Below are positions 57,134 through 64,000 of a stretch of 64,000 nt of DNA, in pieces; position 1 is the first letter of the stretch; every line of letters starts with the position of its first letter. Source of the stretch: Pseudomonadales bacterium (GTDB taxonomy: Bacteria > Pseudomonadota > Gammaproteobacteria > Pseudomonadales > UBA7434); contig JAOIUY010000004.1 in the NCBI GenBank assembly GCA_028223755.1, forward strand, positions 1 to 64,000. The letters run 5' to 3'. The translations under genes were made by a program, and so were the position numbers. Under the pieces are notes generated by a model, which was not told where the DNA came from, searched no databases, and was given only the letters and a program-made list of their open reading frames with translations.

Positions 57134-57163
57134 GCTTACATTAAAAGCTACTTTTAAGAAAAA

Positions 57164-57754
57164 TTACTTCTTAGCAGCTTTTTTTGCAGGCTTTTTCTTA
57201 GCTTTAGTTTTGGCTTTGGCTTTTTTAGCCGCTGCTGTTGCTTTAGCTTTAGCGGCTGCAGCTTTTTTCTTGTCATCAGCTTTAGCTTTTGCTACAGCAC
57301 GTTTAGCGGCAGCTTTTGCTTTTACAGCCGCTTTTTTGTCAGCTGCTTTCTGCTTTTTAGCTTCAGCTGCATCACGTTTAGCGATTAATTTAGCTTCAAA
57401 GTCAGCTACGGCTTTCTTCAATGCTGCATCAGACTTCATTTTTGCTAATTTAGCATTCGTTGCAGAAGCTCTAACGCGCAATGCTTTGATTTTTGCTGAT
57501 GTTTTAGCTGCAGCAGATGCTGCTTTCTTAACGGCAGCTTTATCAGCGGCAGTTTTAGATTTTGCAGCTGATTTGCGTGCTGAAGCAACTTTTCTTAGCT
57601 CCGCTTTTAAAGCGCGAGCTAAGGATTTAATTTCTTTTTGTAGCTTTTTCAACGCTGCTTCTGCTTTTGCAATTGCAGGTGTTGCTGCTGGTTTCTTAAC
57701 AGACTTTTTTGCTACTTTCTTAGCTGCTTTTTTTGCTTGCTTAACTTGTGGCAT
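57164..57754 (-). CDS. AlgP-like Lys/Ala-rich histone H1-type protein
   Basis: 196 residues, about two thirds Lys plus Ala, with KKPAA/KAAAKK-type repeats at both ends and a central coiled-coil-like stretch (KAEAALKKLQKEIKSLARALK and KAVADFEAKLIAKRDA). AlgP/AlgR3 of Pseudomonas and similar proteins bind DNA like eukaryotic H1. Its AGGAG ribosome site is 7 nt before the ATG. A 224-codon frame on the opposite strand here is a shadow of the repeats. Length variation by repeat slippage is possible. Confidence 0.8.
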   Translation of the reverse strand: MPQVKQAKKAAKKVAKKSVKKPAATPAIAKAEAALKKLQKEIKSLARALKAELRKVASARKSAAKSKTAADKAAVKKAASAAAKTSAKIKALRVRASATNAKLAKMKSDAALKKAVADFEAKLIAKRDAAEAKKQKAADKKAAVKAKAAAKRAVAKAKADDKKKAAAAKAKATAAAKKAKAKTKAKKKPAKKAAKK

Positions 57755-58009
57755 TATTTCTCCTATGAAGATGGTATTCCAGCTTCACGATTGGGTTGAA
57801 TATTAAAAAATTTAAAAAATGAATGTTACGGAGTGAATGATAGACAATAGAGAAGCTTATTTCACGTCGAATGGTCGCTTCAAGCAATTTTATTTTGTGT
57901 TTTTTTACTTTATCGCTTTTTTTTGATGCATTTTCATTTTTTTTCGACGATATATTTTTTATATTGTTATCTAACAAAAAAATAGGGGGGTGTTTTTTAT
58001 TTATTTGGC

Positions 58010-58516
58010 TTAGTCATTTAAATGATAGCGAATTTCAATAATAGCCATAACACGTTTTCCTGTAGGGCTTTCAAAAATCACTTCATCATCAATATTTTTA
58101 CCCAGTAGCGCTTTTGCTAGAGGTGAATCCATGCTGAGTTTGTTTTGAGATAGATCAAATTCGTCAGGTCCGACGATTCGATAGGTTTGTTCTGCACCAT
58201 CCTCGCCTTCAACGGTAACCCACGCACCAAAAAAAACTTTATTGGTGTTGCTTGGTGTGTCGTGTACCACTTTAAGCGACTCTAATCGCTTTGTTAAAAA
58301 ACGAACGCGGCTATCAATCTCGCGAAGTCGTTTTTTTCCGTAAATATAATCGCCATTCTCCGAGCGATCACCATTTTTGGCCGCTTCGTGGACTACCGAG
58401 GTGACTTGAGGTCGTTCAACCTTCCAAAGTTGTCTTAACTCTTCACGCATCGCGCTTTCACCCTCAGGAGTGATATAGTAGGAGCCTTTAGGGCGTGGCG
58501 GTCGATAACGTCCCAT
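58010..58516 (-). CDS. greB: Transcription elongation factor GreB
   Basis: 168 residues. Stimulates the RNA polymerase cleavage of backtracked transcripts. It has the N-terminal coiled coil with the acidic tip (NGDRSENGDYIYGKK) and the C-terminal FKBP-like domain. The opening MGRYRPPRPKGSYYIT with YITPEG is the GreB, not GreA, pattern. It is transcribed away from the M23 gene, toward the AlgP-like gene. Confidence 0.95.
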   Translation of the reverse strand: MGRYRPPRPKGSYYITPEGESAMREELRQLWKVERPQVTSVVHEAAKNGDRSENGDYIYGKKRLREIDSRVRFLTKRLESLKVVHDTPSNTNKVFFGAWVTVEGEDGAEQTYRIVGPDEFDLSQNKLSMDSPLAKALLGKNIDDEVIFESPTGKRVMAIIEIRYHLND

Positions 58517-58586
58517 AATTGTTTTTTCACTTTGATAAATGAGGTTTATTTGTGCGTTTTATTAAGCCTAATAATGAGTTTAGTCG

Positions 58587-59489
58587 ATGCAAATGACAAT
58601 CCGACAAATTGCCATGTCTAGCCTTGCCGCGCTGTATATTAGTGTCGCTTGCCTCAATATATCTTTTGCTTGGGCTTCGCCGTCTACAGTTGAGCCTAAT
58701 ACAGCGTCGCTTAACTTTACCGTGACTGGCGATTTAAAGCAGGGTGGTTTATTGATTGGTCAGCTGGATGCTGGGTCGACCATTTATTATAAAGATCGAC
58801 CTTTACCTGTTACGGCTGATGGCCGTTTTATTATTGGTCTTGATCGAGACGCGCCTAGTCTTATTTCTTTGAAAATAATCAGTGCTGACCAGTCATCGTC
58901 TAAATTGCATGAGTTAAAAGTTGCGCCTCGCGACTATGCGATTCAACGTATTGAGGGCGTGGCCAAACAATATGTTAGTCCTGATCCGGCGCAGGTTAAG
59001 CGTTCGCGCAAAGAGTCGGCTATGGTTCGCGCGGCACGCAAGCAGCAACGGCAACAAAAAGACTTTTTAGATGGCTTTATTTGGCCAGCTAAGGGGCCAA
59101 TTTCGGGTGTCTTTGGTTCGCAGCGAGTTTATAATGGCGAGCCACGCCGACCGCATTATGGTGTCGATGTGGCAGCGCCGGTTGGCACGCCAGTTATTGC
59201 GCCAGCGGCGGGTTTAGTTACACTGGCAGAGCCAGATTTGTTTTTTTCTGGTGGCACGCTGATTGTTGATCATGGCCATGGTTTAAGCTCAACTTTTTTA
59301 CACTTGAGCAAATTGTTGGTTGCACCGGGAGACACTGTTGAGCAGGGCGATGCGATTGCCGAGATTGGTGCAACAGGCCGCGTTACAGGCCCGCATTTGG
59401 ATTGGCGAATGAACTGGACACACGGCAAGCACTCAGTGCGTATTGATCCTCAATTATTGGTAGCGGTGAACGGTAATGAGAAAAAATAA
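58587..59489 (+). CDS. M23/LytM-family peptidase homologue
   Basis: 300 residues; signal peptide ending near WA-S31 (an ATG at 58593 is an alternative start). A low-complexity N-terminal domain precedes the LytM domain at about 180-290. Metal site residues present: H190-x-x-x-D194 and H239, plus H270 in GPHLDW. The usual motif is GPHLHW; here the second His is D272. It may still bind zinc through Asp, or act without hydrolysis as an amidase activator. Murein hydrolase or EnvC-like roles are both possible. Confidence 0.82.
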   Translation: MQMTIRQIAMSSLAALYISVACLNISFAWASPSTVEPNTASLNFTVTGDLKQGGLLIGQLDAGSTIYYKDRPLPVTADGRFIIGLDRDAPSLISLKIISADQSSSKLHELKVAPRDYAIQRIEGVAKQYVSPDPAQVKRSRKESAMVRAARKQQRQQKDFLDGFIWPAKGPISGVFGSQRVYNGEPRRPHYGVDVAAPVGTPVIAPAAGLVTLAEPDLFFSGGTLIVDHGHGLSSTFLHLSKLLVAPGDTVEQGDAIAEIGATGRVTGPHLDWRMNWTHGKHSVRIDPQLLVAVNGNEKK

Positions 59490-59524
59490 ATTAAGCGAGT
59501 TAACTCAAAATAAGGTGCAACACT

Positions 59525-59710
59525 ATGTTAGATAAAAAACTACTCAGTATTCTTGTTTGTCCTGTTAGCAAAGGACCTTTGGAATTTGATGAAGCAAAAC
59601 AAGAGTTAGTATGTAAGGCGAGTGGTCTTGCTTATCCTGTACGTGATGACATTCCTGTGATGCTTGAAAGTGAAGCGCGCCAATTGTCTAGCGAAGAGCT
59701 TATTGCTTAG
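59525..59710 (+). CDS. Trm112 family protein (YcaR-like)
   Basis: 61 residues matching the small zinc-ribbon-like Trm112 family: [10 protein letters not shown], then [20 protein letters not shown]. Only two cysteines (C12 and one near 31) are seen. In eukaryotes Trm112 activates methyltransferases; bacterial function is unclear. In many proteobacteria it sits near lpxK/kdsB; here it is between an M23 gene and hinT. Confidence 0.88.
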   Translation: MLDKKLLSILVCPVSKGPLEFDEAKQELVCKASGLAYPVRDDIPVMLESEARQLSSEELIA

Positions 59711-59734
59711 AATTAAGAACTTAGGATTACAATT

Positions 59735-60076
59735 ATGGCTGATACGGTATTTTCTAAAATTATCGCTGGCGAGATTCCATCTAATAAACTTTTTGAAGAT
59801 GAGCATTGCATTGTTATTCCGGATATTAATCCTGTTGCGCCTGTTCATGTTTTGGTCATTCCAAAAAAGCCTATCGAAAAGCTATCGGATGCTAACCCTG
59901 AGGATCAAGCGTTATTAGGTCATTTAATGCTCACTGTAGGAAAGGTTGCTGAACAGTTGGGTGTCTCTAATGGCTATCGCGTGGTGATTAATAACGGCGA
60001 AGAGGGTGGGCAGACAGTATTTCATTTACATGTGCATATTATTGCCGGTTTTGCGATGAAAGAAGGCGATATGTAG
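59735..60076 (+). CDS. hinT: Histidine triad nucleotide-binding protein HinT
   Basis: 113 residues, single HIT domain with VFHLHVHIIAG carrying the HxHxH triad. Hydrolyses nucleoside phosphoramidates (e.g. AMP-lysine). It starts 24 bp after the Trm112-like gene and probably shares its transcript. Confidence 0.94.
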   Translation: MADTVFSKIIAGEIPSNKLFEDEHCIVIPDINPVAPVHVLVIPKKPIEKLSDANPEDQALLGHLMLTVGKVAEQLGVSNGYRVVINNGEEGGQTVFHLHVHIIAGFAMKEGDM

Positions 60077-60185
60077 GCGATTATTGTTACATTCAACTAT
60101 GCTGTATTGATCAATCGATTTATTGTTGACCTATCGATAATGTTACGTAAATCACTAACAAAAAATTAAGCCAGAGTTTTTATTC

Positions 60186-62849
60186 ATGTCCAAGTCTACT
60201 GACCAACCAACTAGCACTTCTGCTATCCGCGAAACATTTCTCCTTTATTTTGAGCAGCATCAACACAGTCGCGTAGCCAGTAGTTCGCTTGTGCCGGGTA
60301 ACGATGCCACATTGCTCTTTACTAACGCGGGCATGGTGCAATTTAAAGATGTATTTTTGGGTGATGACAAGCGTGACTATGTGCGAGCAACAAGTTCGCA
60401 GCGTTGTGTCCGTGCTGGTGGCAAGCATAATGATTTAGAGAATGTTGGTTATACCGCGCGTCACCATACTTTTTTCGAGATGCTCGGCAACTTTAGTTTT
60501 GGCGATTATTTTAAAACCGACGCCATTCCTTTTGCTTGGAATTTTTTAACCAAAACACTAGCGATCCCAGAGGATCGACTTTATGTCACTGTCTACGCAG
60601 ACGATGATGAAGCTTATAATATTTGGCAGCGTGATATTGGTTTAGCCGAAGATAGAATTATTCGTATTGGTGATAACAAAGGTGCTCGCTACGCATCGGA
60701 TAATTTTTGGTCCATGGGGGATACCGGTCCTTGCGGTCCGTGTACTGAAATTTTTTACGATCATGGTACCGATATTGAAGGTGGTTTACCGGGCACGCCA
60801 GAAGAAGATGGTGATCGCTATATAGAAATTTGGAATATCGTTTTTATGCAGTTTAATCGCTCGGCGGACGGCGAGATGGCACCATTGCCTAAACCCTCGG
60901 TTGATACCGGTATGGGTTTAGAAAGAATTGCCGCTGTTATGCAGGGTGTTCATAGTAACTACGAGATTGATCTGTTTCAGCAATTGTTAGCAGCTGCTGC
61001 GGATGTATTAGGTATTAAAGATGAAGGCCAAAGCTCACTGCGCGTAATTGCCGACCATATACGCTCTTGTGCGTTTTTAGTTGTCGATGGTGTTATGCCT
61101 TCAAATGAAGGGCGAGGTTATGTTTTACGTCGCATTATTCGTCGCGCTGTTCGGCACGGTAATAAATTAGGCGCTAAAGATTTATTCTTTTGGCAGTTGG
61201 TTGCTCCATTAGCAACAGTGATGGGAGAAGCCTATCCTGAATTAGTGAGTTTGCAGCAGAAAATTGAGCAGGCGTTAAAGAGTGAAGAGCAGCAATTTGC
61301 TGTAACGCTTGAGCAAGGTATGAAAATATTAGAGCAGGATCTTGCTGGCTTAAAAGAGAGTGTGATTCCAGGTGAAACGGCATTCAAACTTTATGATACC
61401 TATGGATTTCCGTTAGACCTAACGGCTGACATTGCGCGTGAACGAGGCATGACGATTGACGTTGATGGTTATGAGCAAGCAATGCAGAAGCAGCGTGCAC
61501 AAGCTAAGGCGGCAAGTCAGTTTAAATCGGGTGGAGCCGAAAAGTTAGATCTAGATGCTGCTGGCGTGAATCAAAATACAGAGTTTAATGGCTATGACCA
61601 GTTAAGTGATCAAGCCACGGTTCAAGCATTGTTTGTTGAAGGCGATTCGGTTGAGTCTTTGCAGGCGGGTGATAGTGGTGTTGTGGTGTTAGATAAAACG
61701 CCATTTTATGCCGAGTCAGGTGGTCAGGCCGGTGACTTTGGCCAGTTGCAAACATCTCAAGGCAGCTTTGCCGTTTCGGATACGCAAAAGCAGGGCAATA
61801 CTTTTTTACATCGTGGCAGTTTAAGCGACGGCGTTATTAAGGTTGGCGATGTTATTGATGCGCAAGTGAGTGAGTCGGCACGGCAAGCAACGGCACTTAA
61901 TCATTCGGCGACACATTTACTGCATGCTGCGCTGCGACAAGTACTAGGTGAGCACGTTACACAGAAAGGAAGCTTAGTTGACACTGAACGATTGCGTTTT
62001 GACTTTTCTCATCCTGAAGCGGTTTCAGCTCAGCAATTGCAGGCAATAACGCTATTAGTCAATGATCAGATACGAGCAAATTCTGCAGTACAAGTTGCTG
62101 TGACTGATATGGATTCAGCGGTTGAAGCTGGCGCGATGGCTTTGTTTGGCGAGAAGTATGGCGATGAAGTTCGTGTTTTATCGATGGGTACGGATAAATT
62201 TTCGGTTGAGTTATGTGGTGGTACGCATGTTGAGCGTACTGGCGATATTGGTTTAATGTTAATGGTTTCTGAATCCGGTATTGCGGCCGGCGTTCGTCGT
62301 ATTGAAGCCGTCACCGGTGCTGGTGCGTTAGCGTTAGTTGATCAAGCTGAGTCTACAATTCAGCATGCGGCACAATTATTAAAAACTAACCCTGCAGATA
62401 TGACGACTAAAGTTCAGCAAATGCTGGATCAGCAAAAAACCTTAGAAAAGAAATTACAACAGTTGCAGCAAAAGTTAGCGAGTAGTGTGGGGAGTGATTT
62501 AGCTGAGCAGGCAATAGATGTTGATGGTGTTAAGGTTTTAGCAGCCGTGCTTGAAGGCGCAGATCCTAAATCGTTGCGCGATACGGTTGATCAGCTAAAG
62601 CAAAAAATGGGTTCTGGCGTTGTTATTCTTGCGGCACCTGGCGATGATAAAATTGCATTAGTCGCGGGTGTAACGGATAGCTTAGTTGAGCGCATTCGTG
62701 CGGGAGATATTATAAAATCTCTATCGGCTGCAGTTGGTGGTAAAGGCGGTGGTCGTGCTGATTTTGCACAAGGTGGAGGCGTGGATCATGGCGCTTTAGC
62801 TGGCGCGATTGAACAGGCTAAGCAGGATGTCATTAACGGACTTGCTTAG
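60186..62849 (+). CDS. alaS: Alanyl-tRNA synthetase
   Basis: 887 residues: catalytic domain with [15 protein letters not shown][18 protein letters not shown] and the class II ATP site; editing domain with [13 protein letters not shown] and the [13 protein letters not shown] zinc motif; C-Ala region with coiled coil and [14 protein letters not shown]. Complete and normal length. In Pseudomonas and others alaS is followed by lysC and csrA; here those lie 53 kb upstream. Confidence 0.97.
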   Translation: MSKSTDQPTSTSAIRETFLLYFEQHQHSRVASSSLVPGNDATLLFTNAGMVQFKDVFLGDDKRDYVRATSSQRCVRAGGKHNDLENVGYTARHHTFFEMLGNFSFGDYFKTDAIPFAWNFLTKTLAIPEDRLYVTVYADDDEAYNIWQRDIGLAEDRIIRIGDNKGARYASDNFWSMGDTGPCGPCTEIFYDHGTDIEGGLPGTPEEDGDRYIEIWNIVFMQFNRSADGEMAPLPKPSVDTGMGLERIAAVMQGVHSNYEIDLFQQLLAAAADVLGIKDEGQSSLRVIADHIRSCAFLVVDGVMPSNEGRGYVLRRIIRRAVRHGNKLGAKDLFFWQLVAPLATVMGEAYPELVSLQQKIEQALKSEEQQFAVTLEQGMKILEQDLAGLKESVIPGETAFKLYDTYGFPLDLTADIARERGMTIDVDGYEQAMQKQRAQAKAASQFKSGGAEKLDLDAAGVNQNTEFNGYDQLSDQATVQALFVEGDSVESLQAGDSGVVVLDKTPFYAESGGQAGDFGQLQTSQGSFAVSDTQKQGNTFLHRGSLSDGVIKVGDVIDAQVSESARQATALNHSATHLLHAALRQVLGEHVTQKGSLVDTERLRFDFSHPEAVSAQQLQAITLLVNDQIRANSAVQVAVTDMDSAVEAGAMALFGEKYGDEVRVLSMGTDKFSVELCGGTHVERTGDIGLMLMVSESGIAAGVRRIEAVTGAGALALVDQAESTIQHAAQLLKTNPADMTTKVQQMLDQQKTLEKKLQQLQQKLASSVGSDLAEQAIDVDGVKVLAAVLEGADPKSLRDTVDQLKQKMGSGVVILAAPGDDKIALVAGVTDSLVERIRAGDIIKSLSAAVGGKGGGRADFAQGGGVDHGALAGAIEQAKQDVINGLA

Positions 62850-62910
62850 TATTTTGGCTGCCTAGTATTTTAGATGCCTAGTGCTTTAGATGCTTAGTAC
62901 TTTAAATGTC
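62847..62910 (+). repeat. Four tandem copies of a 16-bp repeat at the alaS stop
   Basis: Units at 62847-62862, 62863-62878, 62879-62894 and 62895-62910 share the pattern TAGTAYTTTRGATGCC with a few substitutions each. The first unit begins with the alaS TAG stop codon, so the array starts exactly where coding ends. Confidence 0.8.
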
Positions 62911-62950
62911 CATTCACTATCTGGGTCAAAATCGTCGAACAATAACCGAT

Positions 62951-62972
62951 GATTTTGATTTTGATCTTGATT
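62951..62972 (+). repeat. GATTTT hexanucleotide tract
   Basis: GATTTT, GATTTT, GATCTT then GATT in direct succession, between the 16-bp array and the small lipoprotein gene. The rest of 62911-63055 shows nothing further. Confidence 0.5.
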
Positions 62973-63055
62973 CACCCTCATTCTCAGTCCCAGTCCCGAA
63001 GCATACCCTTTTAAACCCGCAGTATTATTAGGTTTTTCTGTATCCTGATAATATT

Positions 63056-63084
63056 TTAACAAGGCATGACTAATATGTTATAGT
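63056..63084 (+). promoter_or_regulatory. Candidate sigma70 promoter for the small lipoprotein
   Basis: TTAACA (63056-63061) and TATAGT (63079-63084) with a 17-bp spacer, each one base from consensus. It gives a leader of about 75 nt to the GTG at 63168, and this leader contains the AAAACAAC tract. Confidence 0.55.
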
Positions 63085-63121
63085 GTATCAATTCGTGGTT
63101 CAAAAACTGATTATGTTTAAA

Positions 63122-63153
63122 AAAACAACAAAACAACAAAACAACAAAACAAT
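63122..63153 (+). repeat. Four tandem AAAACAAC units in the leader of the lipoprotein gene
   Basis: Units at 63122-63129, 63130-63137, 63138-63145 and 63146-63153 (the last AAAACAAT). The tract lies downstream of the promoter and 14 bp before the start codon, so a copy-number change alters the leader, not the reading frame. Confidence 0.8.
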
Positions 63154-63167
63154 AAAAAGAGTTTGTC

Positions 63168-63383
63168 GTGAGAGCTAAGCTTTTAAATTTATGTCTAATT
63201 TTTTCTATTGTCGGCTGTCAATCAGGCGATTATTGGGACTTATTAGTGCATTCAGAAACCGCTAATGTGGTTGAAACCTTCGCCATCGAAGGTTTTGATA
63301 CAAAACAAGACTGCGAAAAAGTGGGTGAAAAGCAATACAAAGACGCGACTCGCTTGTGTGTTAAGCGAAAGCTAACTCTTTAA
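63168..63383 (+). CDS. Small predicted lipoprotein
   Basis: 71 residues from a GTG, with AAGAG about 6 nt upstream. The N-terminus (LLNLCLIFSIVGC) has a lipobox with C17, so membrane anchoring is likely. The mature part is about 54 residues with two further cysteines (DCEK and LCVK), which could form a disulfide. No family recognised. Confidence 0.6.
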   Translation: MRAKLLNLCLIFSIVGCQSGDYWDLLVHSETANVVETFAIEGFDTKQDCEKVGEKQYKDATRLCVKRKLTL

Positions 63384-63582
63384 GATCCATCCTCAAGTAC
63401 TCTTCTCATTCGATCGAAACTAATACAAAAAGCCTACCAAGCAGAATAAATGTTCTTGCAGTGTAATTCTGAACAAAAAATAGCTTAGGTTTTACCGTAT
63501 ACTTAAAGCATCTTTACGGCGCTTTAGCGTAGATTAACCCATAACGATTATTTCTATTACACCTCTATCTGGTAGTTGGCGA

Positions 63583-64000
63583 ATGACAAAATACATCACC
63601 ATTATGGATACCACTTTGCGCGATGGTGAACAGACGCAAGGGGTTTCTTTTTCGCCTGACGAAAAAGTGAGTTTGGCAACCGCGTTACTCTCTAAATTAA
63701 AAGTCGATCGTATCGAGGTCGCTTCAGCGCGCGTGTCTGCTGGTGAGCAGCAAGCTGTTGCAAGAATTAATGACTGGGCTAAGACCGAAGGCTACGATGG
63801 TCGCGTTGAAGTGCTTGGCTTTGTTGATCACACTAAAAGTGTTGATTGGATTGTTGAAGCCGGTGGCAAAGTGATTAACTTGCTGACTAAAGGCAGCGAG
63901 AAGCATTGTCATAACCAACTCGGCAAAACCCTTGAGCAGCATGTTGACGATATCAAAGTCACTGTTAACTACGCTCAACAAAAAGGCCTGTCGGTGAATG
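63583..64000 (+). CDS. LeuA/CimA-like alpha-isopropylmalate or citramalate synthase, 5' part
   Basis: Open to the window edge (139 codons seen). Begins MTKYITIMDTTLRDGEQTQGVSFSPDEK, in which the DTTLRDGEQT motif is the DRE-TIM metallolyase signature, followed by RIEVASARVSAGEQQAV. Such enzymes condense acetyl-CoA with a 2-oxoacid (LeuA, CimA, homocitrate synthase). Early features favour the CimA/divergent LeuA group, but the diagnostic C-terminus is outside. Confidence 0.8.
   Translation, partial: MTKYITIMDTTLRDGEQTQGVSFSPDEKVSLATALLSKLKVDRIEVASARVSAGEQQAVARINDWAKTEGYDGRVEVLGFVDHTKSVDWIVEAGGKVINLLTKGSEKHCHNQLGKTLEQHVDDIKVTVNYAQQKGLSVN

Noticed and set aside
57132-57806. A 224-codon plus-strand frame, Ala/Phe/Leu-rich
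   Set aside because: It is the opposite-strand shadow of the Lys/Ala-rich AlgP-like gene, whose codon pattern keeps that frame open; it starts in a terminator's T-run and has no ribosome site.

Overview
The window looks like a chromosomal segment of a moderately AT-rich, free-living, probably marine gammaproteobacterium. The evidence is gene content and order: purM/purN facing away from a DUF2066-PerM-Hda run, lysC next to csrA, TmcA, AcnB, DapC, DUF1244, an AlgP-like Lys/Ala-rich protein beside greB, and an M16 protease of the two-repeat secreted type. A member of the Cellvibrionales/Spongiibacteraceae-like marine lineages would fit, but that is inference. I see no tRNA or rRNA gene, no CRISPR array and no insertion sequence.

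Layout. 0.2-7 kb: map, a frame-disrupted glnD, dapC, lysC and csrA, covering protein maturation, nitrogen signalling, the aspartate/lysine pathway and global RNA regulation. 7-15 kb: tmcA (tRNA acetylation), acnB (TCA cycle) and a secreted M16 metalloprotease. 15.6-23.3 kb: an acyl-CoA catabolic cluster, all on +, with two ~600-residue acyl-CoA dehydrogenases, a MaoC-like hydratase, an APH-fold kinase paired with an ACAD11-like dehydrogenase, and an AcuI-type reductase. 23.5-26.1 kb: an isolated minus-strand gene with the build of an alpha-helical pore-forming toxin (ClyA/HBL type), followed by a ~1.4-kb gene-poor AT-rich stretch containing DnaA-box-like sites. 26.1-33 kb: dimeric dUTPase, an MBL hydrolase, a divergent subtilase-like secreted protein with Ca-binding repeats, apbC/mrp, dcd and a DUF3108 lipoprotein. 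32.5-38.2 kb: purN, purM, the DUF2066-PerM-Hda run and a membrane J-protein. 38.6-40.8 kb: cysC and sat (PAPS synthesis) and DUF1244. 41.5-45.9 kb: an RND efflux pair. 46.2-48.6 kb: accA and tilS. 48.7-55.9 kb: a minus-strand block with a small basic protein and two very large secreted multidomain proteins (TSP3 repeats plus a beta-lactamase-like hydrolase; discoidin plus TSP3 plus a di-haem oxidoreductase). 56.3-64 kb: an SDR, an AlgP-like protein, greB, an M23 peptidase homologue, a Trm112-like protein, hinT, alaS, a small lipoprotein with a repeat-rich leader, and the start of a LeuA/CimA-like synthase that runs off the window.

How genes may work together. dapC and lysC both serve lysine/DAP synthesis. 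dcd and the dimeric dUTPase together give dCTP to dUTP to dUMP. cysC and sat make PAPS. The APH kinase and ACAD11-like enzyme are predicted to process 4-hydroxyacyl-CoAs, fed or drained by the surrounding dehydrogenases. Three secreted proteins share DxDGDG calcium-binding repeats. The most unusual items are the orphan toxin-like gene with its structured leader, the glnD frame break, the subtilase-like protein with Asp replaced by Glu, the haem-discoidin fusion protein, and the three tandem-repeat tracts between alaS and the small lipoprotein gene.
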